The notes beneath the pieces were generated by a model. The model saw only the letters and a list, made by a program, of their open reading frames with translations. It did not search any database and was not told the origin of the DNA. From assembly GCF_036010325.1 (NCBI RefSeq), contig NZ_CP108549.1, positions 8,742,001-8,806,000 on the forward strand: 64,000 bases of DNA, written 5' to 3'. The translations under genes and the position numbers were made by a program. The stretch is from Streptomyces sp. NBC_01210. Its GTDB lineage: Bacteria; Actinomycetota; Actinomycetes; Streptomycetales; Streptomycetaceae. Of the stretch, positions 9,306 through 17,733 are shown one piece after another (the first letter of the stretch is position 1; the number at the start of each line of letters is the position of its first letter).

Positions 9306-10453
9306 TCACGCCGCGGCTCGGGAGCGGGCCTCGCCCTCCTCCCTCCCGTCCGTGTCATGGTGAATGGGAGTCCCCGAACCGGTCAGCGGAACCCCCGTCC
9401 CGCCCCGGCGCGCCGCGACGATCTCCGACGCGATGGACAGGGCGGTCTCCTCAGGGGTGCGGGCGCCGAGGTCGAGGCCGATCGGGGAGCGCAGGCGGGC
9501 CAACTCACGGTCGGTGACGCCTACTTCGCGCAGGCGTCGGTTGCGGTCCTCGTGGGTGCGGCGCGAGCCCATCGCGCCGACGAACGCGACCGGCAGCCGC
9601 AGGGCCGTCTCCAGCAGAGGAACGTCGAATTTGGCGTCATGGGTGAGCACGCACAGGACGGTTCGTTCGTCGGTCGCGGTGCGCCGGAGGTAGCGGTGCG
9701 GCCAGTCGACCACGACGTCGTCGGCCGCGGGGAACCGGACGCGGGTGGCGAAGACCGGCCGGGCGTCGCACACGGTCACGTGGTAGCCGAGGAACTTGCC
9801 CGCCCGTACGAGCGCCGTCGCGAAGTCCACGGCGCCGAAGACGATCATCCGGGGCGGCGGCACCCTGGACTCCACGAACAGCGTCACGCCGCCCGGGCAG
9901 CGCGACCCGTCCTCCGCGATCTCGACGGTGCCGGTGCGGCCGGTGTCCAGCATCGCGCGGGCTTCCGCCGCCGCCGTCCGATCCAGTTCCGGATGTCCGT
10001 CGAGGCTGCCCTCGTACGATCCGTCGGGGTGGACGAGCAGCGCTCTGCCGAGCAGTTCGCCCGGGCCCCGAGCCACCCGGGCGAGTGCCGCTGCCTCTCC
10101 TCGGTCCGCGGCCGCCACCCCTGCCTGGAACACCGGCGCGTCCGCGCGCACCGCCGTGACCAGGACTTCGATGACGCCGCCGCAGGTGAGTCCCACCGCG
10201 AAGGCGTCCTCGTCGCTGTATCCGAACCGTTCGCGCACCGTCCGGCCGTCCTGGAGCGCCTGGACGCAGAGGTCGTACACCGCCCCTTCCACGCAACCGC
10301 CGGAGACGGAACCGATGGCGGTGCCGTGACTGTCGACGGCCAGGGCGGCGCCGGGACCGCGCGGCGCACTGCCGCGGGCGGCCACGACGGTGGCGACGGC
10401 GAAGTCCCGGCCCTGATCGAACCAGCGGTCAACTCCTCGGCGATGTCAAGCAC
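9306..10453 (-). CDS. XdhC-family molybdenum-cofactor maturation protein, frameshifted near its N-terminus
   Basis: XdhC proteins bind sulfurated molybdenum cofactor and load it into xanthine/aldehyde dehydrogenases. The N-terminal CoxI-like region (RGSAPRGPGAALAV, GSVSGGCVEGAVYD) and the C-terminal Rossmann region (RMIVFGAVDFA, VGAMGSRRTHEDR) are both present. A GTG at 10453 overlaps the last 8 bases of the Mo-subunit gene and opens MLDIAEEL, the usual family start. The continuation DRWFDQGRDFAVATVV lies in the next frame, where no start codon exists. One base therefore appears to be missing near 10432. Either a sequencing error or a recent inactivating mutation explains this; translation from ATG 10385 would lose about 23 residues. 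Confidence 0.85.
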
Positions 10454-12626
10454 TCCGGGCTCCCTCCGCCGCCCGACGCCGGGCTTCCTCCGCCGCCCGC
10501 AGGACGCGGTCCGGACGGATCGGCAGGTCCCGGTGACGTACGCCGGTCGCGTGCCACACCGCGTTGGCTATCGCGGCGGCGACGCCCACGACGCCGATCT
10601 CGCCGATGCCCTTGATCCCGACCGGGTCGTCCGGGGCGGGGTCGTCCACCCAGTCCGCCTCGATGAGCGGCACGTCGGCGTGCGCGGCGAAGTGATAGCC
10701 GGCGAGGTCGGCGCCGACGTGGCCGCCGGAGGCCTGGTCCCTGATTGCCTCCTCGTGGAGGGCCATGGACAGTCCCCAGGTCATTCCGCCGATGAACTGG
10801 CTGCGGGCGGTGAGCGGGTTGACGATGGTGCCCGCGGCGTAGATGCCGAGCAGCCGTCGCACGCGCACCTCACCGGTGGTGACATCCACCGCGGTCTCGG
10901 CGAAGTGTGCTCCGAAGGAGTGCCGTTCCTTCTGCGCGAGGGCGCCGATGGCCTCGGCTGTGTTCGACCGGGCGGTGATCCCCTCCGGCGGAATGCCGCC
11001 TCCCACGGCCAGTCGCTCCCGCAGTTCGTCCGCCGCGACCGTCACCGCCCACGCCCAGGAGCGGGTGCCCATCGAGCCGCCGGCGAACATCGCCGGGCCC
11101 AGGTCGCTGTCCGCGATGCGCACACGGATGCGGTCCGGATCCACCTCCAGCGCGTCCGCGGCGACCAAGGCCATTGCGGTCCGTGCCCCGGTCCCGATGT
11201 CCGCCGCGTTGATCCGCACGGTGAAGGTTCCGTCCGACTCCGCGGTCACGGCCGCTGTGGACGGGCCGACTCCCGAGGGGTAGGTGGCCGCCGCCGTCCC
11301 GGTCCCGAGCAGCCAGCGCCCCTCACGGCGCAGCCCGGGACGTGGGTCCCGGTCCGCCCAGCCGAACCTGCGAGCGCCCTCCTCGAAGCAGGCGAGCACA
11401 TTGCGGCTGCTGAACGGCAGCCCGGACACGGGACCCGTCTCGGGTTCGTTGCGTGCGCGCAGTGCGATCGGGTCCATGCCGCACTTCTCGGCCAGTTCGT
11501 CGAGGGCGGATTCGAGGGCGAAGGATCCCGGTGCCTCGCCCGGTGCGCGCATCCAGGCCGGGGTGGGCACGTCGAGCCGTACGAGCCGGTGAAGGGTGTG
11601 ATGCGCGTCGGCGTCGTACATTACGCGGCCCATCGCGGCGCTCGTCTCGACGAATTCATGCACGGTCGACGTAAGACTCTGCGCCTGGTGATCGAGCGCG
11701 CGCAGCCGGCCGTCGGCGTCGGCGCCGAGCCTGATCCGCTGCGCCGTGGGGCTGCGGAAACCGACGAGGGAGAACATTTGACGGCGGGTCAGTACGACGC
11801 GGACCGGGCGATGGAGGACGGTCGTGGCCATCACGGCGGCCACTTGGTGCGGGCTCAGGCCCTTCGATCCGAAGCCGCCGCCGACGTGTTCGGACCGCAC
11901 CCGTACGGAGGCCGGATCGAGGGAGAAGAGCTGCGCGAGTTCGCTCGCCACCCAGGTGCTGCCCTGGTTGGAGTCGATGACGTCGAGTCGGCCGCCGTCC
12001 CAGCGAGCCGTCGCCGCATGCGGCTCCATCGCGTTGTGGTGCTCCTCCGGTGTGGTGTACTCCTCGTCCACGACGACGGCGGAGGCGTCGAGTTGGGCCT
12101 CTACGTCCCCCTTCTCCGTCTCGGCCTGGACCATCGGGTTGTTCTCCGGGGTGTACGCCCCGGAACGTCCGGCGAAGAACGCGACGTCGTGCGGCTCCTC
12201 GTCGTATCGGACCACCAGCGCCTCGGCGGCCTCCCTGGCCTGCTCGGGTGTCTCGGCCACGACCAACGCCACCGGCCAGCCCACGAAGGGCACCCGGTCG
12301 TGCTGGAAGATCCCGAGGACCGGGTTCGGCCGCCCCAGCATGCCTACGTAGCCGGTTTCGACCCGCGGCGCGTTCTGGTGGTGCAGCACGGTGAGGACGC
12401 CGGGCATGGCCAGGACGGGGGCGTCCGTCACGGAGCGGATACGGCCACGGGCCACGGTCGACAACACCAGCCAGCCATGGGCGAGTTCGGCGAAGGGTAT
12501 CTCTCCGGCGTAGCGGGCCGCCCCGGTAACTTTGTCGCGGCCCTCCACCCGGGCGTGGGCTGAGCCGACGGCTCCCGTCGCGGCGGCGATTTTGGTCGTC
12601 GTGGTCGGCGTCGGCGTCGTCGTCAT
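10446..12626 (-). CDS. Aldehyde/xanthine dehydrogenase family, molybdenum cofactor-binding large subunit
   Basis: 726 residues, close to the usual length of PaoC/YagR-type subunits. N-terminal Ald_Xan_dh_C domain (ARVEGRDKVTGAARYAGE), then the Mo-binding domain with EHVGGGFGSKG and, near the C-terminus, GIKGIGEIG, where the Glu aligns with the general base of the family. GTGARTA and GGSMGTRSWAW lie in the cofactor-binding region. It oxidises an aldehyde or N-heterocycle by hydroxylation, passing electrons to the FeS and FAD subunits. The ATG at 12626 overlaps the stop of the FAD subunit gene by 4 bases. The downstream XdhC is expected to insert its cofactor. Confidence 0.92.
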   Translation of the reverse strand: MTTTPTPTTTTKIAAATGAVGSAHARVEGRDKVTGAARYAGEIPFAELAHGWLVLSTVARGRIRSVTDAPVLAMPGVLTVLHHQNAPRVETGYVGMLGRPNPVLGIFQHDRVPFVGWPVALVVAETPEQAREAAEALVVRYDEEPHDVAFFAGRSGAYTPENNPMVQAETEKGDVEAQLDASAVVVDEEYTTPEEHHNAMEPHAATARWDGGRLDVIDSNQGSTWVASELAQLFSLDPASVRVRSEHVGGGFGSKGLSPHQVAAVMATTVLHRPVRVVLTRRQMFSLVGFRSPTAQRIRLGADADGRLRALDHQAQSLTSTVHEFVETSAAMGRVMYDADAHHTLHRLVRLDVPTPAWMRAPGEAPGSFALESALDELAEKCGMDPIALRARNEPETGPVSGLPFSSRNVLACFEEGARRFGWADRDPRPGLRREGRWLLGTGTAAATYPSGVGPSTAAVTAESDGTFTVRINAADIGTGARTAMALVAADALEVDPDRIRVRIADSDLGPAMFAGGSMGTRSWAWAVTVAADELRERLAVGGGIPPEGITARSNTAEAIGALAQKERHSFGAHFAETAVDVTTGEVRVRRLLGIYAAGTIVNPLTARSQFIGGMTWGLSMALHEEAIRDQASGGHVGADLAGYHFAAHADVPLIEADWVDDPAPDDPVGIKGIGEIGVVGVAAAIANAVWHATGVRHRDLPIRPDRVLRAAEEARRRAAEGARSA

Positions 12627-13615
12627 CGGGTCGCCTCCTCGGTGAGTTCGGTCAGCACGGCCACGACGAGGTTGCGTATCAGCGTCACCTTGTATCCGTT
12701 CTCGGGAAGCGCCTCGGCGGCCGCCAGTTCGGCATCCGCCGCGGCGGCGAACGCGTCCGCGCTCGCCGGGCCGCCGATCAGCACCCGCTCGGCCGCACGG
12801 GCCCGCCACGGCCGGGACGCGACCGCCCCGAACGCGAGGCGTACTTCGCGTACGACATCGTCCCGGACGTCGATCGCGGCGGCGATCGAGCCGATCGCGA
12901 ACGCGTACGAGGCGCGCTCGCGCACCTTCCGGTACCGAGAGTGGGCGGCGACCGGGGCAGGCGGCAGCGTGACGCCGGTGATCAGCGCGCCGGGCGGAAG
13001 GGCGGTCTCGATGTGCGGGGTGTCGCTCACGGGCAGATAGAACTGGGCGATCGGCAACTCGCCCGGCCCGTCCACCGCTTCGTACGAGATGACGGCGTCG
13101 AAGGCGGCGAGCGCGACCGCCATGTCCGAGGGATGGGTGGCGACGCAGTGCTCGGAGGCACCGAGGATCGCGTGATTGTGGTGCTCGCCCGTGAGGGCGG
13201 GGCAACCGCTGCCGGGGACACGCTTGTTGCACGGTTTGCTCAGGTCGGTGAAGTAGCCGCAGCGGGTCCGCTGGAGCAGATTCCCGCCGACCGTGGCCAT
13301 GTTGCGCAGCTGTCCCGAGGCCCCGGCCAGGAGGGCCTGCGTCAACGCCGGGTAGCGACGTCGTACTTCGGGGTGGGCCGCGAGATCGCTGTTGGTGACG
13401 ATCGCGCCGATGCGCAGCCCACCGTCGTGAGTGAACTCCACTCCGTCGAGAGGAAGTTCGGTCACGTCGATGAGCAGCGCGGGCCTTTCCACGCCGGCCT
13501 TCATCAGGTCGACGAGGTTGGTGCCGCCGCCGAGGAAGCGGGCGTCGGGGTCGGCGCCGAGCAGGGCGACCGCTCCGGAGATGTCGAAGGCGCGTTCGTA
13601 GCCGAATTCCCTCAT
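12623..13615 (-). CDS. Aldehyde/xanthine dehydrogenase family, FAD-binding subunit
   Basis: 330 residues. FAD_binding_5 domain at 1-220 with FLGGGTNLVDLMKAGV and the second flavin loop ASGQLRNMATVGGNLLQRTR; CO_deh_flav_C domain from about 225. Cysteines in GNLLQRTRCGYF, SKPCNKRVPGSGC and SEHCVA match the PaoB/YagS/HcrB-type insertion that in relatives carries an additional [4Fe-4S] cluster. It relays electrons from the FeS subunit to an external acceptor. The start overlaps the FeS gene stop and its stop overlaps the Mo-subunit start, each by ATGA. Confidence 0.92.
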   Translation of the reverse strand: MREFGYERAFDISGAVALLGADPDARFLGGGTNLVDLMKAGVERPALLIDVTELPLDGVEFTHDGGLRIGAIVTNSDLAAHPEVRRRYPALTQALLAGASGQLRNMATVGGNLLQRTRCGYFTDLSKPCNKRVPGSGCPALTGEHHNHAILGASEHCVATHPSDMAVALAAFDAVISYEAVDGPGELPIAQFYLPVSDTPHIETALPPGALITGVTLPPAPVAAHSRYRKVRERASYAFAIGSIAAAIDVRDDVVREVRLAFGAVASRPWRARAAERVLIGGPASADAFAAAADAELAAAEALPENGYKVTLIRNLVVAVLTELTEEATR

Positions 13616-14169
13616 GCCGCCGCCTCCTTGACCTCGGCCTCGGCCGCCTCTGCCGCCCGCGCGACCGCCTGCACGATCGACACATAGGCGCCACAGCGGC
13701 ACAGGTTGCCGCTCATCCGCTCGCGGATCTCTTCGGCGGTGAGCGCAGGCACTGCCGCTTCGGGCCGGACATCGTCGGTCACGGCGCTCGGCCAGCCCGC
13801 CGCGTGTTCCTCGATCACGGCGATGGCCGAACAGATCTGCCCCGGTGTGCAGTAACCGCACTGATAGCCGTCGAGGTCGAGAAAGGCCTGCTGCACCGGA
13901 TGCAGCCGCTCACCATCGGCCACGCCTTCGATGGTGGTGATCGCGCGCCCCTCGGCCGCGACCGCGAGCTGAAGGCAGGAAACGGCGCGGCGCCCATCGA
14001 TCAGCACCGTACAGGCGCCGCATTGGCCCTGGTCACAGCCCTTCTTGGTGCCGGTCAGATCGAGATGCTCGCGCAGGGCGTCGAGCAGGGTGGTGCGATG
14101 GTCGACGGGCAGCGTGTACTTCTCGCCATTGATGTTCAGGGTGATGGCGCTGGACGTCGATGGGGCCAT
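13612..14169 (-). CDS. Aldehyde/xanthine dehydrogenase family, [2Fe-2S] small subunit
   Basis: 185 residues. The plant-type ferredoxin domain has CDQGQCGACTVLIDGRRAVSC (first cluster, broken here as C-x4-C-x2-C...C), and the helical domain has CGYCTPGQIC and NLCRCGAY (second cluster). Start ATG 14169 has AAAGAAGG upstream. Unlike E. coli PaoA there is no Tat leader, so the enzyme is likely cytoplasmic. First gene of the operon; its promoter faces the TetR gene across a 240-base gap holding two palindromes. Confidence 0.93.
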   Translation of the reverse strand: MAPSTSSAITLNINGEKYTLPVDHRTTLLDALREHLDLTGTKKGCDQGQCGACTVLIDGRRAVSCLQLAVAAEGRAITTIEGVADGERLHPVQQAFLDLDGYQCGYCTPGQICSAIAVIEEHAAGWPSAVTDDVRPEAAVPALTAEEIRERMSGNLCRCGAYVSIVQAVARAAEAAEAEVKEAAA

Positions 14170-14320
14170 GATCAGCCTTCTTTCGCATTGCTGATGCGCG
14201 TCGAACGAGACGATCCCGGCAGAGAGTCCGGGAGGGAGAGGGCGATGCGGGTGAATGAACGAGTGACGGTGGGCACCGGTCGGCCGCACTGGCTGGATCT
14301 GCCGCTATGGTGGATCTAAA

Positions 14321-14334
14321 CGGACAGCTGTCCG
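14321..14334. promoter_or_regulatory. Palindrome 1, likely TetR operator
   Basis: The 14-bp perfect palindrome CGGACAGCTGTCCG lies between the divergent FeS-subunit and TetR genes. It is identical to the copy at 14352; centres are 31 bases apart, three helical turns, so two dimers could bind the same DNA face. Confidence 0.8.
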
Positions 14335-14351
14335 GTAGCCATCGAACTTAG

Positions 14352-14365
14352 CGGACAGCTGTCCG
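14352..14365. promoter_or_regulatory. Palindrome 2, likely TetR operator
   Basis: Second exact copy of CGGACAGCTGTCCG, 43 bases before the TetR start. Flanks are also similar (TTAG before, GTTAG after). Binding here would be expected to repress both tetR and the molybdenum-enzyme operon. Confidence 0.8.
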
Positions 14366-14408
14366 GTTAGCAAGGCCGGGCTTGGGTGTGATTCCGATAG
14401 GAGGACGA

Positions 14409-15059
14409 GTGCAGGAAGAGGAGAGCGCGACTCTGCGCTCGGACGCGCAACGGAATCGCGAGCGCATCCTGGAAGTCGCGCTGGCCGAGCTGACACGGGC
14501 TGCGGATGCCCCGCTGAGCGCGATCGCGAAGAAGGCGGGCGTCGGGCAGGGGACGTTCTACCGCAACTTCCCCAACCGTGAGGCCCTCGTCCTGGAGGTC
14601 TACCGCTACGAGATGCAGCAGGTCGCCGACACCGCTGCCCAGCTGCTTCAGACCCGCGCACCTGACCAGGCCCTGAGGGAGTGGATGGACCGCCTGGCCC
14701 AGTACGCCATGGCCAAGGCCGGCCTGGCCGACGCGCTGCGCAAGACCACCAGTAAGTACGGCAGCCTGGCCCAGCTGGGTCACGGCCCGGTGACCCAGGC
14801 GGTCACGCTCCTGCTGAACGCGAACGAGGAGGCCGGCACCATCCGCCCGGGGCTGACCCCCGACGACTTCGTGCTCGCCATTGCCGGGCTCTGGCAGATC
14901 GACCCGCACAGCGACTGGCAGCCGCGTGCGATGCGTCTGCTGGACCTCGTGATGGACGGGCTGCGGGCGGGGGCGACCAGAGCGGGCGGTCCTGCGAGGG
15001 ATGAGTCTGAGGCGGAGGGGCCGGGCGAGGCGGAGGGGCCGGGCGACGGACGGACCTGA
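14409..15059 (+). CDS. TetR-family transcriptional regulator
   Basis: 216 residues. N-terminal HTH at about 12-60: RSDAQRNRERILEVALAELT, then SAIAKKAGVGQGTFYRNFPN and REALVLEVY. The C-terminal ligand domain resembles SbtR/TetR_C-type regulators (TAAQLLQTRAPDQALREWMD). The last 25 residues are a low-complexity Glu/Gly/Pro tail. GTG 14409 follows AGGAGG by 4 bases. It is divergent from the molybdenum-enzyme operon and the two 14-bp palindromes between them are the probable operators. The inducer may be the enzyme's aldehyde or heterocycle substrate (inference). Confidence 0.88.
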   Translation: MQEEESATLRSDAQRNRERILEVALAELTRAADAPLSAIAKKAGVGQGTFYRNFPNREALVLEVYRYEMQQVADTAAQLLQTRAPDQALREWMDRLAQYAMAKAGLADALRKTTSKYGSLAQLGHGPVTQAVTLLLNANEEAGTIRPGLTPDDFVLAIAGLWQIDPHSDWQPRAMRLLDLVMDGLRAGATRAGGPARDESEAEGPGEAEGPGDGRT

Positions 15060-15263
15060 GGTGGGCGGACCCCGGCCGTCGTGCTTTTGGCGCGGGCAGA
15101 AACGTCGGAACGCGTGAGACAGGACCGTCCAGAGCCGTGTTGCTGAAGCGGCAAGAAGACTCGCTGTGCCCGCACCGTTCGCCACATGATCGGTATTGAA
15201 GCGCTGAACGGCGGGCCGGCACGGGCTCGGCGCGCATGGCAGATCGAGAGCCCCGGAGGATTC

Positions 15264-16244
15264 ATGCCACAGCAAGCCACGGACGTCACTCACCGGTTGG
15301 TCTCCTCGCCCACGGGCCGGATCCACCTGGTCGAACAGGGCACCGGGCCGCTGGTGCTGCTCGTGCACGGCTTCCCGGAATCTTGGTACTCCTGGCGCCA
15401 CCAGCTGCCTGAGCTGGCCGCAGCGGGGTACCGCGCGGTCGCCATCGATGTCCGCGGCTACGGCCGTTCCTCCAAGCCCGGCGACACAGACGCGTACCGG
15501 ATGCTCAATCTGGTGGAGGACAACGCCGCAGTCGTGCACGCCCTGGGCGAACAGTCCGCAGTGATCGTCGGACACGACTGGGGGGCGACCATCGCCGCCA
15601 ACTCCGCCCTGGCCAGACCGGACATCTTCCGCGCGGTAGGGCTGCTCAGTGTTCCGTACACCCCGCGCGGCGGACCGAGGCCCAGCGAGGTCTTCGCGCA
15701 GATGGGCGGGGACGAGGAGTTCTACGTGTCCTACTTCCAGGAGCCCGGTCGGGCCGAGGGCGAGATCGAGCCCGACGTCCGCGGCTGGCTCGCGGGCTTC
15801 TACGCCGCCCTGTCCGCCGACACCATGCCCGCCCCTGACGCACCCGGCCCGCACTTCGTCGGTCGGGGCGGGACGCTGCGCGACCGGTTCCCCGTCGGCC
15901 GGCGGCCTGCCTGGCTCAGCGAGAACGACCTTGATGTCTACGCCGGGGAGTTCGAGCGAACCGGCATGAGCGGCGCACTCAACCGCTACCGGAACATGGA
16001 CCGGGACTGGGAAGACCTCGCCGACTTCGACGGCGCGCCCATCACTCAGCCGTCCCTGTTCATCGGCGGCAGTTCGGACGCCTCCACCACCTGGCTGGCC
16101 GACGCGATCAAGGCGTACCCCGTCACGCTGCCCGGCCTGGTCTCCTCCCACATCCTCGACGGCTGCGGCCACTGGATCCAGCAAGAGCGCCCCGCCGAGA
16201 TCAACCGGCTCCTGACCGACTGGCTGACCTCTCTACCCGCCTGA
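15264..16244 (+). CDS. Alpha/beta hydrolase, epoxide hydrolase type
   Basis: 326 residues. Oxyanion motif HGFPESW, nucleophile elbow GHDWGA with the catalytic Asp, late Asp (GGSSDASTTW) and His (GCGHWIQ), the classical soluble epoxide hydrolase arrangement. The cap-domain region around 180-250 includes tyrosines (FYVSYFQEPG) that would polarise the epoxide ring. It opens an epoxide to a vicinal diol via an Asp ester. ATG 15264 is preceded by GGAGGA. It follows tetR in the same direction and might be co-regulated with it. Confidence 0.88.
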   Translation: MPQQATDVTHRLVSSPTGRIHLVEQGTGPLVLLVHGFPESWYSWRHQLPELAAAGYRAVAIDVRGYGRSSKPGDTDAYRMLNLVEDNAAVVHALGEQSAVIVGHDWGATIAANSALARPDIFRAVGLLSVPYTPRGGPRPSEVFAQMGGDEEFYVSYFQEPGRAEGEIEPDVRGWLAGFYAALSADTMPAPDAPGPHFVGRGGTLRDRFPVGRRPAWLSENDLDVYAGEFERTGMSGALNRYRNMDRDWEDLADFDGAPITQPSLFIGGSSDASTTWLADAIKAYPVTLPGLVSSHILDGCGHWIQQERPAEINRLLTDWLTSLPA

Positions 16245-16363
16245 AGCCTTCCTGTTCGACGGCGATCTTCTCCGCCTCTCCCGTGCTTACCACGCCCTGC
16301 TCAGATCCGGGCTGCCAGGCCGCACCAGCGGTGCGGCCTGGCAACCTTTGGCCTTGCGCGGGG

Positions 16364-16939
16364 TCACCAGGTGTGCGCGACGTCCACGATCAGCTGGTCG
16401 CCGGACTGGAGCACCCGGAACGGCAGCTTGGCGCGAACGCCCAGGCCGACCTGGGTCTGCCCCTCGAAGCTCGCCCCGAACTTGGTGTCCTTGAACGTCT
16501 TGTATCCGGAGATGTTCACACCCGGCAGCGGCTGCCCGGCCTTCCCGGCGTACGTCTGCCTACCGGTCGCCGGGTCGTAGCTCGGCGCGGAAACATAGAC
16601 CTGCAGGATGGCGCCGCCGTTGACCGGTATCTGCTCACCAGAGCCGTCCTGGTGGAACTTGTCGACGTAACCGACGTGGTAGCCGAGTTTGCCTGTCGCG
16701 CCACTGATGTCGAAGACCATGCGGTCGTAGCATGTGTTCTGGCTGGTCTTGATGTTCTTCAGCGGCCTGGAGTCCGAGTCCGTGGCCGACTTGCCGCCGC
16801 TGCCCCAGGCGGTCGAGCAGGCGGTGGCCGAGGCGGCCTTCCCCACCTGGCCGGTCGCGGCGCCGGCCACCCCGGCCGTGGCCACCAGCCCGGCGCCCGC
16901 CAGCGCGAGCGCCGCAGCCGCTGTCATCAACCTTCGCAT
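16364..16939 (-). CDS. Secreted AMIN-like domain protein
   Basis: 191 residues. Signal peptide MRRLMTAAAALALAGAGLVA with cleavage near AGAA (about 29). The mature domain has paired cysteines (TACSTAWGS and NTCYDRMVFD) and the alternating strands YDRMVFDISGATGKLGYHVG and LPFRVLQSGDQLIVDVAHTW typical of the actinomycete AMIN-like domain (DUF in older annotation). Such domains are thought to bind cell-wall polymers. Function is otherwise unknown. Monocistronic, convergent with the epoxide hydrolase gene. Confidence 0.75.
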   Translation of the reverse strand: MRRLMTAAAALALAGAGLVATAGVAGAATGQVGKAASATACSTAWGSGGKSATDSDSRPLKNIKTSQNTCYDRMVFDISGATGKLGYHVGYVDKFHQDGSGEQIPVNGGAILQVYVSAPSYDPATGRQTYAGKAGQPLPGVNISGYKTFKDTKFGASFEGQTQVGLGVRAKLPFRVLQSGDQLIVDVAHTW

Positions 16940-17733
16940 GCCTACCTCCAACTAAGAGCTGAGTACAAGTACTTGCGGTAGGACGGCCGGGCTTGTGGCG
17001 GCGTTGCCTGTCGGTCGGCTTTTCGCCAACGATGGGGCAAAGCTGTCTCGAAGGCGGCGCTGTTGATCACCGGGTGCCTTCAGCGGAGCCGCGCGACGCA
17101 TTCAAGCGAGACGACTCCGGGCAACCAGTGAATTACTCAAGAACCGGCCACCCGGGAGGGCAGCAGTGGGTGGGGCGATCAGACGGGCCCACTGCCGACA
17201 GCGCCGACCTGGAGGGACACAGCAGCGCGTCGAGGGCGCCGGCGAGTTCTTCCTCATGTTCGGCCCGGCTGCCGTGCCGCTCGACGACGCCGCGGATGTG
17301 CCGCCAGGTCGTGTCGGTGAACGGCTGGGAGACCACGATGCGGTGGATCCAGCCCACTTCCGCCCGCCCCTCGGGCAGGCGTACCTAGACGCGGGTCGGC
17401 CCGTAGGGGGCCCGTCGGCGGCGGAGCTGGTCTCTTGGCAGAAGGGTGTCCGGGGTGTGGTGGGTGGGCCGGCCTTGAGATCGGGGTTGATCTTAATCAA
17501 GCAGTTGTGTGGATCACTGGATAGAATTTGGGTATGGGTGAGCGGCCTGTCGGTTCGGCTGCGCCGGGACTTGTCTTCGAGGCCGGTTCCGGTTCCGTGG
17601 TGATGGGTCCGAGCCGGCACCGCGGGGTGGGCGTGTGGGGTGTCGGGCTGGGCAGGGGCGTCTGCTTCGGTGACCCAGCTGGTGGTCCGTGTGTCTGTCT
17701 CGCGGCTCTCGCAACCTTGGGTGATGGCGTGTA
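16940..17733. other. Intergenic stretch between the AMIN-like and kinase genes
   Basis: Apart from one possible small minus-strand gene (17133-17357), only shadow frames are seen. The part before 17734 is somewhat richer in A/T than its surroundings and should contain the kinase promoter. Confidence 0.4.
17133..17357 (-). CDS. Possible small hypothetical protein
   Basis: 74 residues beginning MGWIHRIVVSQPFTDTTWRH. Residues 1-50 have a balanced composition (VVERHGSRAEHEEELAGALD) unlike shadow frames; after that the frame becomes Pro/Ser-rich, which suggests a frameshifted or truncated end. No family recognised. Confidence 0.3.
   Translation of the reverse strand: MGWIHRIVVSQPFTDTTWRHIRGVVERHGSRAEHEEELAGALDALLCPSRSALSAVGPSDRPTHCCPPGWPVLE

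Noticed and set aside
8835..12563. A 1242-codon open frame antisense to XdhC and the Mo subunit
   Set aside because: Shadow frame of high-GC coding DNA; the opposite strand has all expected active-site motifs.
12627..13694. Upstream extension of the Mo-subunit reading frame
   Set aside because: The extension overlaps the FAD subunit gene completely and is Arg-rich; the true start is the ATG overlapping the FAD gene stop.
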